Positions 38,669 to 47,751 are shown, counted from the first letter of the stretch. The stretch: 64,000 nt of DNA from Bacillota bacterium (GCA_009777485.1 WRLT01000008.1:1-64000), one strand, 5' to 3'. Numbers and translations: made by a program. Notes: generated by a model not told the origin, from the letters alone.

Positions 38669-38956
38669 ATGAAAATAGACGAACAAACCGTGTTATATTT
38701 ACAAGAGCTTTCGTACTTAACACTTTCCGCGCAAGAGCGCGCCGAAATAGCAAACAGCTTAGAAAATATCCTGCAATACATGGCCGTTTTATCCAAAGCC
38801 GATACAAAAAGCGTTTCCGCTGAGGTGTCGGGCGACCCTGTTAAAAACGCATTAAGACCCGACCGCACAGAGGATTTTGGGCTAAGCGCGGATATCCTTA
38901 AAAACGCGCCCGTATCGGACGGGGAATTTTTTATCGTGCCAAAGGTAATAGAATAA
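38669..38956 (+). CDS. gatC: Asp-tRNA(Asn)/Glu-tRNA(Gln) amidotransferase subunit C
   Basis: Small linker subunit (95 residues) that stabilises GatA-GatB. Typical pattern: VLYLQELSYLTLSAQERAEI, ILQYMAVLSKADT and the C-terminal RPD...DILKNAP segment. SD AAAGGAG near 38650. Followed three bases later by gatA. Confidence 0.94.
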   Translation: MKIDEQTVLYLQELSYLTLSAQERAEIANSLENILQYMAVLSKADTKSVSAEVSGDPVKNALRPDRTEDFGLSADILKNAPVSDGEFFIVPKVIE

Positions 38957-38959
38957 TCC

Positions 38960-40438
38960 ATGCAAAAAAACGAGGTAACAAGCTTATCCGCCCTTAGCTT
39001 GGCAGGCTTAATAAAAGCCAAAAAAATCGGAGTCCGCGAGGCCGCCGAGGCTTTTTTATCCGCCGCAAAAAACGGGCGGCCGCGCCACAATACTTTTATT
39101 TCGGTTTGCGAAGACGGCGAGGTTTTTCAGCAAGCCGATGCGGTTCAAAAAAAGCTAAACGCGGGGGAAGAGCTTTCGCCGCTTGCAGGCGTTCCGATTG
39201 CGCTTAAAGACAATATTTGCACCGTAGGCTTACCCGCCACATGCGCCTCTAAAATGCTAAAAAACTTTACCCCCGTATACGACGCAACGGCAGTACAAAG
39301 GCTTAAAGCGGCGGGGCTTGTGGTGATAGGCAAGCTGAATATGGACGAGTTTGCTATGGGCGGTTCGTCCGAGACGGGCGTGTTCGGCGCGGTTAAAAAT
39401 CCGTGGAATACCGCTTGCGTTGCGGGCGGTTCGTCGGGTGGCAGCGCGGCGGCGGTTGCGGCAGCAGAAATTCCCGTTGCGCTGGGCAGCGACACAGGCG
39501 GCAGCATCCGTCAGCCGTGTTCCTTTTGCGGAGTAAGCGGCATTAAGCCCACCTACGGCGCGGTGTCGCGGTACGGGCTTATCGCATACGCCTCATCGCT
39601 TGACCAAATAGGGCCGATTGCACGCGATATAGACGATTGCGCCGCCTTACTGCATCTTATTTCGGGCGCGGACGGGCGGGACGCAACCTGTACGTTAGAA
39701 AAGCCCCTTGCGTTTAATCGGGAAATTCCGCAAAATCTTAGCGGACTGAAAATAGGAATCCCTAAAAACTATTTTTCAGACGGCATAGAATCCGATGTGC
39801 AATCGGCGGTATTAAACGCGGCAAAACAGTTTAAAGCCGCAAAAGCTAACGTAGACGAATTTATTATGCCGCTTACCGAATATACGGTGCCTGCTTACTA
39901 TGTGATAGCGGCGGCGGAGGCATCCTCTAACCTTTCGCGCTACGACGGCATAAAATACGGATTTAAAAGCGAAAACGCAAAAACACTGCGCGAGGTTTAC
40001 CAAATGTCGCGCAGCGAGGGCTTTGGCGAAGAGGTTAAGCGGCGCATTATGCTGGGCAGCTTTGTATTGTCAAGCGGCTATTACGACGCATTTTATAAAA
40101 AAGCCATGCAAACGCGCGCACTAATCAAAGCCGAATTTGCAAAGCTTTTTGATTCATACGATATCATTCTTGCGCCCGTTGCCCCCACAACGGCGTATAA
40201 AATCGGGCAAAACATTCACGACCCGATAAAAATGTATATGGGCGATATTTACACCGTGTCCGTAAACCTTGCAGGGTTGCCCGCCGTAAGCTTGCCGTGC
40301 GGCTTTGATAAGCGCGCCATGCCCATAGGCTTACAGCTTATCGGAAAAGCGTTTTCGGAACAGAAACTGATAACCGCTGCTAAGTATTTTCAAAAAATTA
40401 CCGATTGGCACACCAAAAAGCCGGGAGGTGAAAAATGA
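38960..40438 (+). CDS. gatA: Asp-tRNA(Asn)/Glu-tRNA(Gln) amidotransferase subunit A
   Basis: Amidase-signature glutaminase subunit that supplies ammonia to GatB; 492 residues. Catalytic Lys in PIALKDNIC (about 79), Ser-cis-Ser and nucleophile in GGSSGGSAAAVAA followed by GSDTGGSIRQP, and KPTYGAVSRYGL. Overlaps gatB by 4 bases. Its use of glutamine links aminoacyl-tRNA supply to the same regulatory leader as lysA and glutamate synthase. Confidence 0.96.
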   Translation: MQKNEVTSLSALSLAGLIKAKKIGVREAAEAFLSAAKNGRPRHNTFISVCEDGEVFQQADAVQKKLNAGEELSPLAGVPIALKDNICTVGLPATCASKMLKNFTPVYDATAVQRLKAAGLVVIGKLNMDEFAMGGSSETGVFGAVKNPWNTACVAGGSSGGSAAAVAAAEIPVALGSDTGGSIRQPCSFCGVSGIKPTYGAVSRYGLIAYASSLDQIGPIARDIDDCAALLHLISGADGRDATCTLEKPLAFNREIPQNLSGLKIGIPKNYFSDGIESDVQSAVLNAAKQFKAAKANVDEFIMPLTEYTVPAYYVIAAAEASSNLSRYDGIKYGFKSENAKTLREVYQMSRSEGFGEEVKRRIMLGSFVLSSGYYDAFYKKAMQTRALIKAEFAKLFDSYDIILAPVAPTTAYKIGQNIHDPIKMYMGDIYTVSVNLAGLPAVSLPCGFDKRAMPIGLQLIGKAFSEQKLITAAKYFQKITDWHTKKPGGEK

Positions 40439-41868
40439 AATACGAAACGGTTATCGGGATTGAAGTTCATGCAGAGCTTAATACACAATCTAAAATTTTT
40501 TGCGGCTGCCCAAATGCTTTCGGAGCAGTTCCCAACACGCACATTTGCCCGATTTGTTCGGGTCAGCCCGGCGCGCTGCCTAAGCTTAACGAGGCGGTAG
40601 TCGAGTGCGCCGTAAGGCTAGGGCTTGCGCTTTCGTGCAAGATTGCAAAAAAATGCAACTTCGACCGCAAAAATTATTTTTACCCCGACCTTCCCAAAGC
40701 GTATCAAATATCGCAGCTGTATTTTCCGATTTGCACCGACGGCTTTTTAGAAATACAAACCACCAACACCCCCAAACGCATAGGCATTCGAGAAATACAC
40801 ATCGAAGAAGACGCGGGGAAATTAAAGCTTGCCTCTTTGGGCAGAGCAACGCAAGCAGACCTTAACCGTGCGGGAGTTCCGCTGTTAGAAATCGTAACCC
40901 AGCCTGATTTTGAAAGCGGTGAAGAGGTGATAGCGTTTATTGAGCGGCTAAGAGAAATCATGCTGTATTTAGATATTTGCGACTGCAAAATGCAGGAGGG
41001 TTCTTTGCGTGCCGATATCAACCTTTCGCTTAAACAAAAAGACGGCGAGTTGGGAACGCGAACCGAAACAAAAAACCTTAATTCCTTAAAAGCCGTTTTG
41101 CGCGCTGTACAATACGAAACCGCACGGCAAGCCGAAATCCTAGCAAAGGGCGGCATGGTTACACAGCAAACCCGCCGATGGGACGACGAAAAAGCGGTGT
41201 CGCACCCTATGCGCAGTAAAGAAAACGCACAGGATTACCGCTATTTTCCGGAGCCTGATTTGCCGCCGCTTTATATTTCGGACGGGCAGATTAAAAAGCT
41301 AAGTAAATCTTTGCCCGAATTCGCCCACCATAAACGCAGGCGGTTTACGCAAGAGCTAGGCATTTCACCCAGCGCAGCCGAAATCATTTGCAAAAGCAAA
41401 AACATAGCAGAGCTGTTTGAAGCCGTTGCAGAGGGCAGCGGCAATAGCGTAGAAGCGGCTAATTTAATAACGGGCGATATCCTGCGGCTGATAGGCGAAA
41501 AAGGCTTAGACCCCGAAAAAATTTGCCTAGACGCGGCAAAGCTTACTAGCCTTATAGATATGGTTACAAGCGGTAAAATTAATCGCGGCGTATACAAGGA
41601 GGCTGTCGAGGCGGTGTTTCTGCACGATGCCGACCCGACAGCCTATATTACCCAAAAAGGCTTATTTGCTGTTTGCGACGACGCCCTCATCCGCGCCGCC
41701 GTTACCGAAGCCATTAGTAAAAACCCTCAAGCGGCGGCGGATTATACCGCAGGAAAGGAAAAAGCTTTTGCTTGCTTAATGGGGCAGGCCATGAAGCATT
41801 TAAGCGGCAAAGCAGACCCTGCCGCCGTGCGAAAAATGTTAGTAGAGGTGTTAAAGGAGAACGTGTAA
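40435..41868 (+). CDS. gatB: Asp-tRNA(Asn)/Glu-tRNA(Gln) amidotransferase subunit B
   Basis: Kinase/transamidase subunit acting on mischarged tRNA; 477 residues. Signature motifs: YETVIGIEVHAELNT, CPICSGQPGALPKLN, FDRKNYFYPDLPKAYQISQ and HIEEDAGKL. The C-terminal YqeY-like tRNA-binding domain ends the protein. Start ATG within gatA stop; the next gene begins one base after its stop. Confidence 0.96.
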   Translation: MKYETVIGIEVHAELNTQSKIFCGCPNAFGAVPNTHICPICSGQPGALPKLNEAVVECAVRLGLALSCKIAKKCNFDRKNYFYPDLPKAYQISQLYFPICTDGFLEIQTTNTPKRIGIREIHIEEDAGKLKLASLGRATQADLNRAGVPLLEIVTQPDFESGEEVIAFIERLREIMLYLDICDCKMQEGSLRADINLSLKQKDGELGTRTETKNLNSLKAVLRAVQYETARQAEILAKGGMVTQQTRRWDDEKAVSHPMRSKENAQDYRYFPEPDLPPLYISDGQIKKLSKSLPEFAHHKRRRFTQELGISPSAAEIICKSKNIAELFEAVAEGSGNSVEAANLITGDILRLIGEKGLDPEKICLDAAKLTSLIDMVTSGKINRGVYKEAVEAVFLHDADPTAYITQKGLFAVCDDALIRAAVTEAISKNPQAAADYTAGKEKAFACLMGQAMKHLSGKADPAAVRKMLVEVLKENV

Positions 41869-41869
41869 A

Positions 41870-42967
41870 ATGTTAAAAGAAGGCAGCGTAAGAATACCGT
41901 CCGGCTGCGCCATATCCGGCATTATAGATACCAGCGGCGCAAGATTCAGCGGCGAGGCGATTATTAAGTCTATATCCGTTATGCGCGAGCGTTCTAACGG
42001 GCTAGGCGGCGGCTTTGCCGCATACGGCATATATCCCGAATACAAGGACTATTACGCCTTGCATATATTCTTTGATTCGTCCGCTGTCCGCAAAGCGTGC
42101 GAGGAGTTTTTAGAGCGTCATTTTGATATAATCAACCTTAGCAAAATTCCTACGCACACCGTAAAAGAAATTACGGACGCGCCCCGCATTTGGCGGTACT
42201 TTGTTACGCCGCTGCCTACAAAGCTTGCGGCAAGCGGATTGTGCGAGCGCGAATTTACGTCAAAGTGCGTGTTTCGCATAAACACCCAAATAACGGGCGC
42301 GTATGTTTTTTCCAGCGGCAAAAATATGGGCGTATTTAAAGGTGTCGGGTATCCGGAGGATATCGGCAGATATTTCGGCTTACAAAATTATTTCGGCTAC
42401 GCTTTTACGGCGCACGGCCGCTATCCCACCAATACGCCGGGTTGGTGGGGCGGCGCGCACCCGTTCGCGCTGTTAGATTACACAGTGGTGCATAACGGAG
42501 AAATTTCCTCTTACGATGCAAACCGCCGCGCTATCGAGCCGTACGGCTACACCTGTACGCTGCAAACAGATACCGAGGTTATTACCTACATAATCGACTA
42601 CCTGCACCGCAAAAAAGGCCTTTTAATGGAAGAAATCGCCTCTGTAATAGCCGCGCCGTTTTGGGAAACTATCGCCCGCTTTAACACTTCGGTTCAAGAA
42701 AAATACGAGTATTTGCGGACAGTGTTTGCAGGTCAGCTGATTACGGGGCCGTTTTCGATTATCGCAGGCTTCGAGGGCGGGCTAATGGCATTAAACGACC
42801 GCTTAAAGCTGCGCAGCATGGTAGTGGCGGAAAAAGGCACTAAAACGTATATCGCAAGCGAGGAGGCGGCTATCCGCATGGTAGAGCCTGATGTAGAAAA
42901 TGTCTTTGCGCCCGACGGCGGCGAGCCGATTATTGTTCGATTGAGAGGTGAGGCACATGGCAATTAA
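41870..42967 (+). CDS. Glutamate synthase, glutamine amidotransferase polypeptide
   Basis: Class II glutaminase part of a split (archaeal/clostridial-type) glutamate synthase. 365 residues. The nucleophile is probably Cys13 (RIPSGCAISG) rather than residue 2, so a 12-residue leader would have to be removed. HGRYPTNTPGWWGGAHPF, VVHNGEISSY and LQTDTEV are family motifs. ATG follows AAAGGAG. The next three enzyme components follow in order, and the stop overlaps the FMN subunit by 11 bases. Confidence 0.9.
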   Translation: MLKEGSVRIPSGCAISGIIDTSGARFSGEAIIKSISVMRERSNGLGGGFAAYGIYPEYKDYYALHIFFDSSAVRKACEEFLERHFDIINLSKIPTHTVKEITDAPRIWRYFVTPLPTKLAASGLCEREFTSKCVFRINTQITGAYVFSSGKNMGVFKGVGYPEDIGRYFGLQNYFGYAFTAHGRYPTNTPGWWGGAHPFALLDYTVVHNGEISSYDANRRAIEPYGYTCTLQTDTEVITYIIDYLHRKKGLLMEEIASVIAAPFWETIARFNTSVQEKYEYLRTVFAGQLITGPFSIIAGFEGGLMALNDRLKLRSMVVAEKGTKTYIASEEAAIRMVEPDVENVFAPDGGEPIIVRLRGEAHGN

Positions 42968-44462
42968 TTTTTTATATCCCGAATACGAGATTGTGCGCAA
43001 GGAAAGCCGTTGCATTGCGTGCAGAGCTTGTGAAAATCAGTGCGCACACGGGGCACACGAATTTTTAGCGGATAAAGGCGTAATGACGTGCGATGAGTCT
43101 AAGTGCGTAAACTGTCACCGCTGCGTGTGCATTTGCCCGACCCGCGCGTTAAAAATAGTTAAAAGCGGTAATGCGTATAAGCAAAACGCAAACTGGGGGC
43201 AGCGCACGGTGGACGAGCTTTACCGTCAGGCGGATTCGGGCGGGGTATTGCTTTCCAGCATGGGCAATCCGCAAAATTACCCTGTATATTTTGATAAAAT
43301 TCTTTTAAACGCATCTCAGGTTACCAATCCGTCGATTGACCCGCTGCGTGAACCTATGGAAACACGGTGTGCTTTGGGTGCAAAGCCGCACCGTATCGAG
43401 CGGGATAAAAAGGGCAATATCAAAAACAATTTGCCGCCGCAGTTAAAGCTTTCTATGCCGATACTGTTTTCGGCTATGAGCTACGGTTCTATCAGCTATA
43501 ACGCGCACGAAAGCTTAGCCCGCGCCGCCCAAGAACTAGGGATTTATTACAACACGGGCGAGGGCGGCCTGCACGAGGACTTTTACAAATACGGCAAAAA
43601 CACGGTTGTTCAGGTTGCGTCCGGCAGATTCGGCGTGCATTCGGGATACCTAAACGCAGGCGCGGCAGTCGAAATTAAAATGGGTCAAGGCGCAAAGCCG
43701 GGAATAGGTGGACATTTGCCCGGCACAAAAATTGTCGGCGACATTGCCCGCACAAGAATGATACCCGAAGGAACAGACGCAATCAGTCCCGCGCCGCACC
43801 ACGATATCTATTCGATAGAGGATTTGCGTCAGTTAGTATATTCGCTAAAAGAGGCTACCGATTACAAGCTGCCCGTAATCGTTAAAATTGCCGCCGTACA
43901 TAATATTACCGCCATAGCCAGCGGCATTGCCAGAAGCGGCGCGGATATTATCGCCATAGACGGCTTTCGCGGCGGTACGGGTGCCGCGCCTACCCGCATA
44001 CGCGACCATGTAGGCATTCCGATAGAGCTTGCGCTTGCCAGCGTAGATAAACGCCTGCGCGACGAGGGCATCCGCGATAACGTCAGCTTAGTAGTAGGCG
44101 GCAGTATACGCAGCAGCGCGGACATTGTAAAAGCGGTTGCACTAGGCGCAGACGCCGTGTATATTGCCTCTGCCGCGCTGCTTGCGCTGGGGTGTCATTT
44201 ATGCCGCAGCTGTCAAACGGGCAAATGCAACTGGGGAATCGCCACGCAAATTCCGCAGCTAACCAAACGGCTTAATCCCGATATCGGCTGCAAGCGTTTA
44301 GTAAATCTATTAAGCGCGTGGAAGCACGAAATTCAAGAGATGATGGGCGGCATGGGCATCAATTCGATAGAGGCCTTAAAGGGCAACCGTCTTATGCTGC
44401 GCGGAATCGGCCTAAACGAGCGGGAGCTTGCCGTATTAGGCATCAAGCACGCGGGAGAATAA
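42957..44462 (+). CDS. Glutamate synthase, FMN-binding catalytic polypeptide with ferredoxin domain
   Basis: Synthase barrel that aminates 2-oxoglutarate. The ATG at 42957, preceded by GAGAGGTGAGG, gives 501 residues. N-terminal 2x[4Fe-4S] ferredoxin-like cysteines (CIACRACENQC, CVNCHRCVCICP) precede the glutamate-synthase central domain: PILFSAMSYGSIS, GEGGLHEDFYKYG, KPGIGGHLPG, SPAPHHDIYSIEDL, DGFRGGTGAAP and the Fe-S cysteines in GCHLCRSCQTGKCNWG. Confidence 0.94.
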   Translation: MAINFLYPEYEIVRKESRCIACRACENQCAHGAHEFLADKGVMTCDESKCVNCHRCVCICPTRALKIVKSGNAYKQNANWGQRTVDELYRQADSGGVLLSSMGNPQNYPVYFDKILLNASQVTNPSIDPLREPMETRCALGAKPHRIERDKKGNIKNNLPPQLKLSMPILFSAMSYGSISYNAHESLARAAQELGIYYNTGEGGLHEDFYKYGKNTVVQVASGRFGVHSGYLNAGAAVEIKMGQGAKPGIGGHLPGTKIVGDIARTRMIPEGTDAISPAPHHDIYSIEDLRQLVYSLKEATDYKLPVIVKIAAVHNITAIASGIARSGADIIAIDGFRGGTGAAPTRIRDHVGIPIELALASVDKRLRDEGIRDNVSLVVGGSIRSSADIVKAVALGADAVYIASAALLALGCHLCRSCQTGKCNWGIATQIPQLTKRLNPDIGCKRLVNLLSAWKHEIQEMMGGMGINSIEALKGNRLMLRGIGLNERELAVLGIKHAGE

Positions 44463-44468
44463 AATCGC

Positions 44469-44897
44469 ATGAAAAGAGTATATGTAAACGAAAACTGGTG
44501 CTTAGGCTGCCGCTTGTGCGAATATCATTGCGCCTTTGCCGAAAGCCGCCAAAAGGATATGGCACGGGCTTTGCGCGGCGTTAAAATTAATCCCGCTATC
44601 CGCATCGAAGCAAATAACGGCATAAGCTTTGCCGTATCGTGCCGCCACTGCAAGCAGCCCCTTTGCGTTAAGGCTTGCATTACGGGTGCGCTGCATATAA
44701 CCAACGGCATAATTACAGCCGATAAGGCACGGTGCGTGGGCTGCTATACCTGCATACTGTCTTGTCCGTTCGGCGCGATTTCGCAAAACGAAACGGGGGT
44801 AATTCAAAAATGCGAATTATGCACCGCGTCGCACGGTTCGCCCGCTTGCGTTAAGGGCTGCCCGAATAACGCCCTTGTGTACGAGGAGAGAGAATAA
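44469..44897 (+). CDS. Ferredoxin-type electron-transfer subunit of glutamate synthase
   Basis: 142-residue protein of the HycB/CooF-like family with at least three cysteine clusters for [4Fe-4S]: NWCLGCRLCEYHCAFA, CRHCKQPLCVKACITGA, CVGCYTCILSCPFGAI, and a final CELCTASHGSPACVKGCP. Lies between the FMN and FAD polypeptides of glutamate synthase and probably passes electrons between them. Confidence 0.92.
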   Translation: MKRVYVNENWCLGCRLCEYHCAFAESRQKDMARALRGVKINPAIRIEANNGISFAVSCRHCKQPLCVKACITGALHITNGIITADKARCVGCYTCILSCPFGAISQNETGVIQKCELCTASHGSPACVKGCPNNALVYEERE

Positions 44898-44898
44898 T

Positions 44899-46119
44899 AT
44901 GGAATATGTAATCATTGGAAATTCAGCCGCCGCTATCGGAGCGGTAGAGGGTATCCGCAGCGTGGATAAAAAAGGCACAATTACTTTGGTATCCAACGAG
45001 CCTTACCACACCTATTCGCGTCCCTTAATTTCGTATTTGTTACAAGAAAAAGTTACAGAGGACGCCATGAAATACCGTCCCGATACTTTCTATACAGAAA
45101 ACGCATGCCGTTTAATTTTTGCCTCAGCGGTGCAAATTGACGCGAAAAAAAAGCGCGTTTTATTAGATAACGGTCAAGAATTGCCCTACGGTAAGCTGCT
45201 TACGGCTACGGGTTCAAGCGCGTCCGTTGTGCCGTTTGCAGGGCTGCAAAGCGTTAAAAACGCGTTTACCTTTATGGGGCTAGACGATGCAAAGGCTTTG
45301 CGCGCCGCACTAAAACCCGACTGCCGCGTATTAATTGTCGGCGCGGGCTTAATCGGGCTGAAATGCGCCGAGGGCATTGTAAAGCTAGCGGGCAGCGTTA
45401 CGGTTGTAGAGGTTGCCGATAGGATTTTATCCGCCGTATTAGACGGGGAGGGCGCAAAAAAGGTGCAAGCGCATATCGAAAGCAAGGGCGTATCCTTTAT
45501 GCTTTCGGCTAAGATTGAGCGTTTTGAGGAGACTAGGGCTTTTTTAAGCGACGGGCGGCAAATCGAATTTGATGTTTTAGTAACGGCAACAGGCGTAAAG
45601 CCTAATGTAGATTTACTTAAAGGAATTGCCCGAATAAATAAGGGTATTTTAATCAACGAAAAATCGCAAACCTCCGCAACGGATATTTATGCGGCGGGCG
45701 ACTGCACCGAGTGCGTAGATGTTTCTAGCGGCGAAAGCAAAATCATGGCGCTACTGCCTAATGCGTATATGCAAGGCGAATGCGCGGGGCTGAACATGGC
45801 GGGCGTTGATACGGCCTTTACCCAAGCAATCCCTATGAATGCTGCGGGCTTTTTCGGCTTACATATTATCTCTGCGGGGACGTATTGCGGCGAGGTGTAT
45901 ACGTGCGCGGAAAAAGACTACAAAAAATTATTTTACAGCCGCGACAAGCTAAACGGCTATATACTCATCGGCAATGTAGAAAAGGCAGGAATTTACACAA
46001 GCCTTATACGCGGGGCAACACCGCTTAGTTCGATAGATTTTAATTTGGTGTGCCGTCATCCCAGCCTTATGGCATTTACCAAAACCGAGCGGGCGGCTAA
46101 ATTAGGAGGTGAAAAATGA
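44899..46119 (+). CDS. FAD-dependent NAD(P)H oxidoreductase subunit
   Basis: Two-dinucleotide-fold flavoprotein, 406 residues from ATG 44899 (SD GAGGAGAG). N-terminal FAD site VIIGNSAAAIGAVEGIR, NAD(P) site VLIVGAGLIGLKCAEGI near 150, and GDCTECVD near 280 typical of the NADH-nitrite reductase / rubredoxin reductase family. In this operon it likely oxidises NAD(P)H and reduces the ferredoxin and glutamate-synthase polypeptides. Confidence 0.9.
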   Translation: MEYVIIGNSAAAIGAVEGIRSVDKKGTITLVSNEPYHTYSRPLISYLLQEKVTEDAMKYRPDTFYTENACRLIFASAVQIDAKKKRVLLDNGQELPYGKLLTATGSSASVVPFAGLQSVKNAFTFMGLDDAKALRAALKPDCRVLIVGAGLIGLKCAEGIVKLAGSVTVVEVADRILSAVLDGEGAKKVQAHIESKGVSFMLSAKIERFEETRAFLSDGRQIEFDVLVTATGVKPNVDLLKGIARINKGILINEKSQTSATDIYAAGDCTECVDVSSGESKIMALLPNAYMQGECAGLNMAGVDTAFTQAIPMNAAGFFGLHIISAGTYCGEVYTCAEKDYKKLFYSRDKLNGYILIGNVEKAGIYTSLIRGATPLSSIDFNLVCRHPSLMAFTKTERAAKLGGEK

Positions 46120-46829
46120 AAATAGACGCAGCAAATTTAGATTTTGAGCAGCTTAACAAAGCCCTTAAAAACGTACAAGGCGACAGCATTGTGGATAACT
46201 GCTTAGGGCAGCGTTTTATCGGCGTTAAACGAAACAGCGGTAAGCTTACCCTAAACGGAACGCCCGGTAACGCGTTAGGCGCGTATTTAGACGGCGCGGT
46301 AATAGAGGTTTTCGGCAACGCACAAGACGCGGTAGGCGATACCATGAACGACGGAAAAATTATTATACACGGCAGCGCGGGCGATGCGTTGGGCTTAGCC
46401 ATGCGCGGCGGCGAAATCTATGTAAAAGAAAACGCAGGCTACCGCGCAGGCATCCACATGAAAGAATATCAAGAAAAAAAGCCCGTAATTGTAATCGGCG
46501 GCAGCGCGGGCAGCTTTTTGGGCGAATACATGGCGGGCGGGCTGATTATTGTATTAGGCTTAGGCGCAACCAAGCTTCCGCTTAAAAATTTTACGGGGAC
46601 GGGTATGCACGGCGGCAAAATGATTGTGCGCACCAAGCAGCTGCCCGAAGGCCTTCCTCCGCAAGTCAGCGCGGCAAAAGCCTCTATGGCAGACCTACAA
46701 GAAATATTGCCGTATCTAACGCAATTTTCCGCACTCTTTACTATTTCCCTCACCCCCAAAAAAGAGGATTTCTTCGTCTTAAAACCCAACGCCAAAAACC
46801 CCTACACAAAACTCTACACCGAAAATTAA
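46116..46829 (+). CDS. Glutamate synthase GXGXG-domain polypeptide
   Basis: 237-residue right-handed beta-helix with repeated G-x-x-G-x-x-x-G turns (LNGTPGNALGAYLDGA, VFGNAQDAVGDTMNDG, IHGSAGDALGLAMRGG, VIGGSAGSFLGEYMAGG). In large glutamate synthases this helix is the C-terminal structural domain; here it is separate. It completes the five-polypeptide enzyme. The stop overlaps the convergent lipoprotein stop by four bases (TTAA). Confidence 0.93.
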   Translation: MKIDAANLDFEQLNKALKNVQGDSIVDNCLGQRFIGVKRNSGKLTLNGTPGNALGAYLDGAVIEVFGNAQDAVGDTMNDGKIIIHGSAGDALGLAMRGGEIYVKENAGYRAGIHMKEYQEKKPVIVIGGSAGSFLGEYMAGGLIIVLGLGATKLPLKNFTGTGMHGGKMIVRTKQLPEGLPPQVSAAKASMADLQEILPYLTQFSALFTISLTPKKEDFFVLKPNAKNPYTKLYTEN

Positions 46830-47425
46830 GTATAATCCGTATTGTCTATAAGTTCATAATTTAATAGAAATTTGGTTTTGGTCAATTCATCCACAAAGGT
46901 ACGAAATACCATACCAGCATTATCGCGAAACCCAGAAAAAATTACATCCGAAAAACCCCAACTATCTCTGTTAACTCCATACGGAAATGCCTCTTCATTA
47001 AAATTCAAACTATAACCGCTGTACATCTGCCCCCATTTGGTATAAGACAACGTTTCTTTGTAAGTACCTGAAAATTGAATTTCATTTTTAGTAAGGATAA
47101 TTTCTTCACCCATAAAATCTAAAAAGCTTTTCATGTGGTCATATCGGGCTTGTGTAAAATCGTCCCAATCGGGCTTAGGCCGTATAAAAATATCTTCAAT
47201 TTGTCTTCCCGTAAAACTTGAACTAGAATATCGCGAACCGGGCGGCGTGGGTACATCATATTGATAAGCCCAATATCGGTACGTCCCCCATGCCCAACTA
47301 TAATCAAATAAATCTTCCTGTTCGCTTTCCTCTCCACAGTTCGAAAAACACCCTACAAAACCAATAGAAAATAAAATCATCGCTAAAGACAATAAAATAG
47401 TTTTAATACCTTTCTTTTTAAGCAA
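46826..47425 (-). CDS. Putative lipoprotein, unknown function
   Basis: 199 residues. Signal peptide: basic start LKKKGIK, hydrophobic core, lipobox FVGC near residue 26, then a second Cys (GCFSNCGEE). The mature part is rich in aromatic and acidic residues (WAWGTYRYWAYQY; FLDFMGEEI) with no domain I recognise. Start is TTG at 47425; the ribosome site AAAGGAG is unusually far (13 bases), and an ATG directly after it opens a three-codon reading frame that ends before the TTG. A+T-rich relative to the metabolic genes. Own promoter at 47486-47514. Its lipobox region resembles the lipoprotein at 57701. Confidence 0.78.
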   Translation of the reverse strand: MLKKKGIKTILLSLAMILFSIGFVGCFSNCGEESEQEDLFDYSWAWGTYRYWAYQYDVPTPPGSRYSSSSFTGRQIEDIFIRPKPDWDDFTQARYDHMKSFLDFMGEEIILTKNEIQFSGTYKETLSYTKWGQMYSGYSLNFNEEAFPYGVNRDSWGFSDVIFSGFRDNAGMVFRTFVDELTKTKFLLNYELIDNTDYT

Positions 47426-47485
47426 GTTAATTCCGCATCTCCTTTAATAAATTCAAAAAGTATTCTTCCAAACCAACTACTGTGC

Positions 47486-47514
47486 ATTATATACTAATTT
47501 TTATAGTTTGTCAA
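47486..47514 (-). promoter_or_regulatory. Promoter of the lipoprotein gene (- strand)
   Basis: Read on the - strand: TTGACA (47514-47509), 17-base spacer, TATAAT (47491-47486), a consensus match. It is divergent from the amiS promoter, with 33 bases between the two -35 boxes. Confidence 0.88.
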
Positions 47515-47547
47515 TAAAAATTTCTTTTGAAATCCCCTAAAAAACGC

Positions 47548-47576
47548 TTGCGTTATTTTGCAGTATATGGTATAGT
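47548..47576 (+). promoter_or_regulatory. Promoter of the amiS-glnN operon
   Basis: TTGCGT (47548-47553), 17-base spacer, TATAGT (47571-47576). The -35 box is weak, so activation is possible. Predicted +1 near 47583, three bases before the first leader hairpin. Confidence 0.7.
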
Positions 47577-47585
47577 AATAACATA

Positions 47586-47628
47586 AAAGCACGAAGGTGT
47601 GTTTTCGGTTCGGAAACACATCTTTTTT
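47586..47628 (+). promoter_or_regulatory. First ANTAR-type antiterminator/terminator element of amiS-glnN
   Basis: Hairpin 1: AAAGCAC (47586-47592) with GTGTTTT (47599-47605; complementary with one G-U in the centre) around the loop GAAGGT. Terminator: 47596-47607 pairs with 47611-47622 (12 bp with wobble pairs) and is followed by six T. Same layout as the purC, lysA and gdhA leaders; loop position 1 is G instead of A. Confidence 0.66.
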
Positions 47629-47677
47629 CTATTTAAGGGTAGGCTGTCCGATGTCGGCACGGAGCGGCAAATCCTAA

Positions 47678-47723
47678 AAAAGCACAAAGGCGTGTTTCCA
47701 AGCAAACGCGCCTTTATGCTTTT
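47678..47723 (+). promoter_or_regulatory. Second, tandem hexaloop/terminator element of amiS-glnN
   Basis: About 90 bases after the first element the same stem recurs: AGCAC (47681-47685) with GTGTT (47692-47696) around AAAGGC (A1, G4). The competing long hairpin pairs 47678-47697 with 47704-47723 almost completely; its U-tract is weak (TTTT then A-rich). The stretch between the two elements (47629-47675) shows no gene. Two elements in series would give stricter control of this operon. Confidence 0.6.
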
Positions 47724-47751
47724 AAAAAAAATTTTAAGGAGAATTAAAAAA

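Noticed and set aside
47599-47751. Upstream extension of the AmiS/UreI protein by 51 residues
   Set aside because: It is the leader RNA with two hairpins; the ATG at 47752 has a good SD and the extension has no membrane-protein character.
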